From: Erysipelotrichaceae bacterium
Lineage (GTDB): Bacteria; Bacillota_I; Bacilli_A; Erysipelotrichales; Erysipelotrichaceae
Assembly (NCBI GenBank): GCA_030533035.1
Contig: JAUNJW010000017.1
Span: forward strand, 1-14,324
Direction: 5' to 3'
DNA: 14,324 bases
Positions within the stretch are counted from its first letter, which is position 1, and the number at the start of each line of letters is the position of its first letter. This document shows, one piece after another, positions 12,426-14,324 of the stretch. A program made the translations under genes and the position numbers. The notes beneath the pieces are model-generated. The model saw only the letters and a program-made list of their open reading frames with translations, had not been told where the DNA came from and made no database searches.

Positions 12426-14324
12426 TCACTCAGCGATTCTGAGCAGTCGCATAGAATTGAGCACGCACAGCATCGCGACACCGGTGTCAGCGAAAATAGC
12501 CATCCACATATTCGCAATGCCGAAGGCGCCGAGAACCAGGATCAGAAGCTTGATTCCGATCGCGCCGTAGATGTTCTCGCTGGCAACACGGATAATTCTG
12601 GAAGCCGCTCTCAGTGTGAGCGGAATCTTTTTCAGCGAGTCATCCATGATAACCACATCCGCCGCTTCAATTGCGGCGTCGCTGCCGAGAACTCCCATTG
12701 CAAAGCCGGCATCAGCAGCTGCCAGAACAGGCGCGTCATTGACGCCGTCACCGACAAACACAGTTGTGCCTTTTTTGCAGAATTCCGAAACGAGTCTGAC
12801 TTTGTCTTCAGGCAGGCAGTGGCCGTGGACTTCATCAGCACCGGCTTTCTGACCGACCTTGTCAGCCAGTTCCTGATTGTCACCGGAAACGATGATACAG
12901 CGGGTGCCTTTGGCATGAAGTTCGCTGACCGCGCTGACAGCTTCTTCCTTCATGTTGTCATTGAGGACCAGACAGCCTTCATAGATACCATTGCGGGCAA
13001 CATAGACAAGAGATCCGGCTTCAGTGACTTTCTCACATTCAATACCGTTTTCTTTCATGAGCTTGTAGTTGCCGGCCAGGATTTCATCTCCGTCAACGGT
13101 CACGCTGAGGCCTCTGCCGGCGATGTCGCGGACATTGGCAATCTTCTTTTCATCGATACTTCCGGCAAAGGATCTTCTGATTCCTTCAGCCAATGGATGT
13201 GAGGAGAAATACTCAGCATACGCCGCGTCACGCAGTGCCTGCTCAGGCATTTCTGTTCCGACTGTTTTTTCCACCGAGAATTCGCCTGTTGTCAAAGTGC
13301 CTGTCTTGTCAAAGACAGCCTGTCTGACATTCGCCAGCGTCTCGATGACATTGGCTCCCTTGACGAGAATTCCTTTTCCGGAAAGTCCGCCGATTCCGGC
13401 GAAGAACGAAAGCGGAATGGAAATGACAAGAGCGCACGGACAGGAGATAACCAGGAATGTACAGGCACGGCGGATTCCTTCGTTGATATCGCCGTAAATC
13501 ACACTGACAGCAATTGCCGTCAATACAGCTGACAAGACAACCAGAGGCGTATACCATCTGGAGAATTTTGTAATGAATTTCTCCTGTTTCGCCTTGCTGG
13601 AATCAGCGTTTTCCACCAGTTCCAGTATTCTGGAAACAGTGGACTCGCCGTATTCTTTTGTAACGCGGATTTCCAGGACGCCTGTTTCATTGACAGCGCC
13701 GCTGATGACGCTGTCATTGACATCGACATCCTGCAGCCGGGACTCACCGGTCAGCGATGATGTGTCAAGACAGGAAGCACCATTGACAATCACACCGTCG
13801 AGAGGAATCTTTTCGCCCGGCTTGACGCGGATGATTTCTCCCGGTCTGACTTCATCCGGGCTGACCTGGATATATTCACCGCCATCTTTGACAAAAGCAT
13901 AATCCGGTCTGATATCCATCAGCTCGCCGATTGACTTTCTGCTCCGCCTGACCGCCATATCCTGGAAGTACTCGCCAATCTGATAAAACAGCATGACGCC
14001 GGCCGCCTCGCGGTAATCCTTCAGATAGATTGCGGCAATTGTGGCAACTGCCATAAGGAAATGTTCATCGAAAACCTGTCCTCTGCCGATTCCTCTGACC
14101 GCTTTGAGAAGCACGTCATATCCGAGAACCAGCCAGGCCGCAAGAGACAGAATAATCTGTGCAGTGCCGCTGACAAACAGTCCGGCGATGAAAAGAACAG
14201 CACCGGCCGCCAGCCTCATCAGCATGACCCTGTCAGAGTTGTCTTCCTTGATTTCTGCAGCAGCCTCCGGCTGTTCTTCAGCAGCGGTGACAACAACTTC
14301 CGGCTCGAGTCTGCCGATCATCTC
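12426..14324 (-). CDS. Heavy-metal P1B-type ATPase, Zn/Cd/Pb exporter (5' end cut)
   Basis: Membrane pump that exports soft divalent metals using ATP. The frame runs off the right edge, so upstream codons, probably with an N-terminal metal-binding domain, are missing; the visible start LEPEVVV resembles the end of such a domain. Numbering from the first in-window Met (14321): membrane helices about 35-50 and 54-72, then 88-103; actuator TGES (191-194); CPC metal site (294-296) in a VISCPCALV helix; phosphorylation Asp338 in DKTGTLT; His375-Pro376 of the nucleotide domain; GDGVND (524-529). The last helix carries ADTGVAML (611-618) with Asp612, the feature of the Zn/Cd/Pb (CadA/ZntA) subgroup rather than copper pumps. 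The stop is followed by a terminator. No ArsR/MerR-type regulator is in the window. Confidence 0.92.
   Translation of the reverse strand, partial: EMIGRLEPEVVVTAAEEQPEAAAEIKEDNSDRVMLMRLAAGAVLFIAGLFVSGTAQIILSLAAWLVLGYDVLLKAVRGIGRGQVFDEHFLMAVATIAAIYLKDYREAAGVMLFYQIGEYFQDMAVRRSRKSIGELMDIRPDYAFVKDGGEYIQVSPDEVRPGEIIRVKPGEKIPLDGVIVNGASCLDTSSLTGESRLQDVDVNDSVISGAVNETGVLEIRVTKEYGESTVSRILELVENADSSKAKQEKFITKFSRWYTPLVVLSAVLTAIAVSVIYGDINEGIRRACTFLVISCPCALVISIPLSFFAGIGGLSGKGILVKGANVIETLANVRQAVFDKTGTLTTGEFSVEKTVGTEMPEQALRDAAYAEYFSSHPLAEGIRRSFAGSIDEKKIANVRDIAGRGLSVTVDGDEILAGNYKLMKENGIECEKVTEAGSLVYVARNGIYEGCLVLNDNMKEEAVSAVSELHAKGTRCIIVSGDNQELADKVGQKAGADEVHGHCLPEDKVRLVSEFCKKGTTVFVGDGVNDAPVLAAADAGFAMGVLGSDAAIEAADVVIMDDSLKKIPLTLRAASRIIRVASENIYGAIGIKLLILVLGAFGIANMWMAIFADTGVAMLCVLNSMRLLRIAE

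Overview
The window looks like ordinary chromosomal DNA of a low- to mid-GC Firmicute (Bacillota), most likely an Erysipelotrichales-type gut bacterium. This is inference from protein character and gene order: an RpoE delta subunit, a DUF1934/YwiB protein, a DarA-type c-di-AMP receptor, the DUF951-YchF pair, a MEP-pathway IspF, a Fem-type peptidyltransferase and secreted peptidoglycan hydrolases. No rRNA, tRNA, CRISPR array, insertion sequence, phage gene or integrase was seen. Both ends cut genes: a PTS EIIC start at the left (- strand) and a heavy-metal P-type ATPase at the right (- strand).

Layout. 1-70: start of a PTS permease. 71-306: a regulatory gap with a 10-bp inverted repeat. 356-2062 (- strand): ywiB-like gene, rpoE, then fba with its own promoter; this is a compact version of the B. 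subtilis argS/ywiB-rpoE-pyrG-fbaA neighbourhood. 2340-3611 (+): a Fem/MurM-type peptidyltransferase. 3658-5361 (-): ispF followed 3 bp later by an HD-domain (d)NTP phosphohydrolase. 5445-6641 (+): CCA-adding enzyme. 6661-8859 (-): dtd, DUF951, ychF, and then darA, a translation-quality/GTPase cluster next to a c-di-AMP sensor. 9086-11575 (+): two secreted paralogues with the same N-terminal scaffold but different catalytic heads (NlpC/P60 versus CHAP). 11675-14324 (-): Zn/Cd-type P1B ATPase, a 33-residue membrane peptide, and a small flavodoxin.

Transcription. All three convergent gene pairs (femX/HD, cca/darA, CHAP/flavodoxin) are separated by one short symmetric hairpin that can terminate both strands. 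Several promoters have an extended -10 (TGn before the hexamer) with a poor -35.

The most unusual signal is that three + strand genes (cca, the NlpC/P60 gene and the CHAP gene) lack a Shine-Dalgarno sequence and have a promoter placed so that the predicted start of transcription falls on, or within about 5 nt of, the ATG. They look leaderless, whereas most neighbours have strong AGGAGG-type sites. The two wall hydrolases also form a neat example of catalytic-domain swapping on one scaffold. No clearly new multi-gene system is evident; most genes are conserved housekeeping genes.
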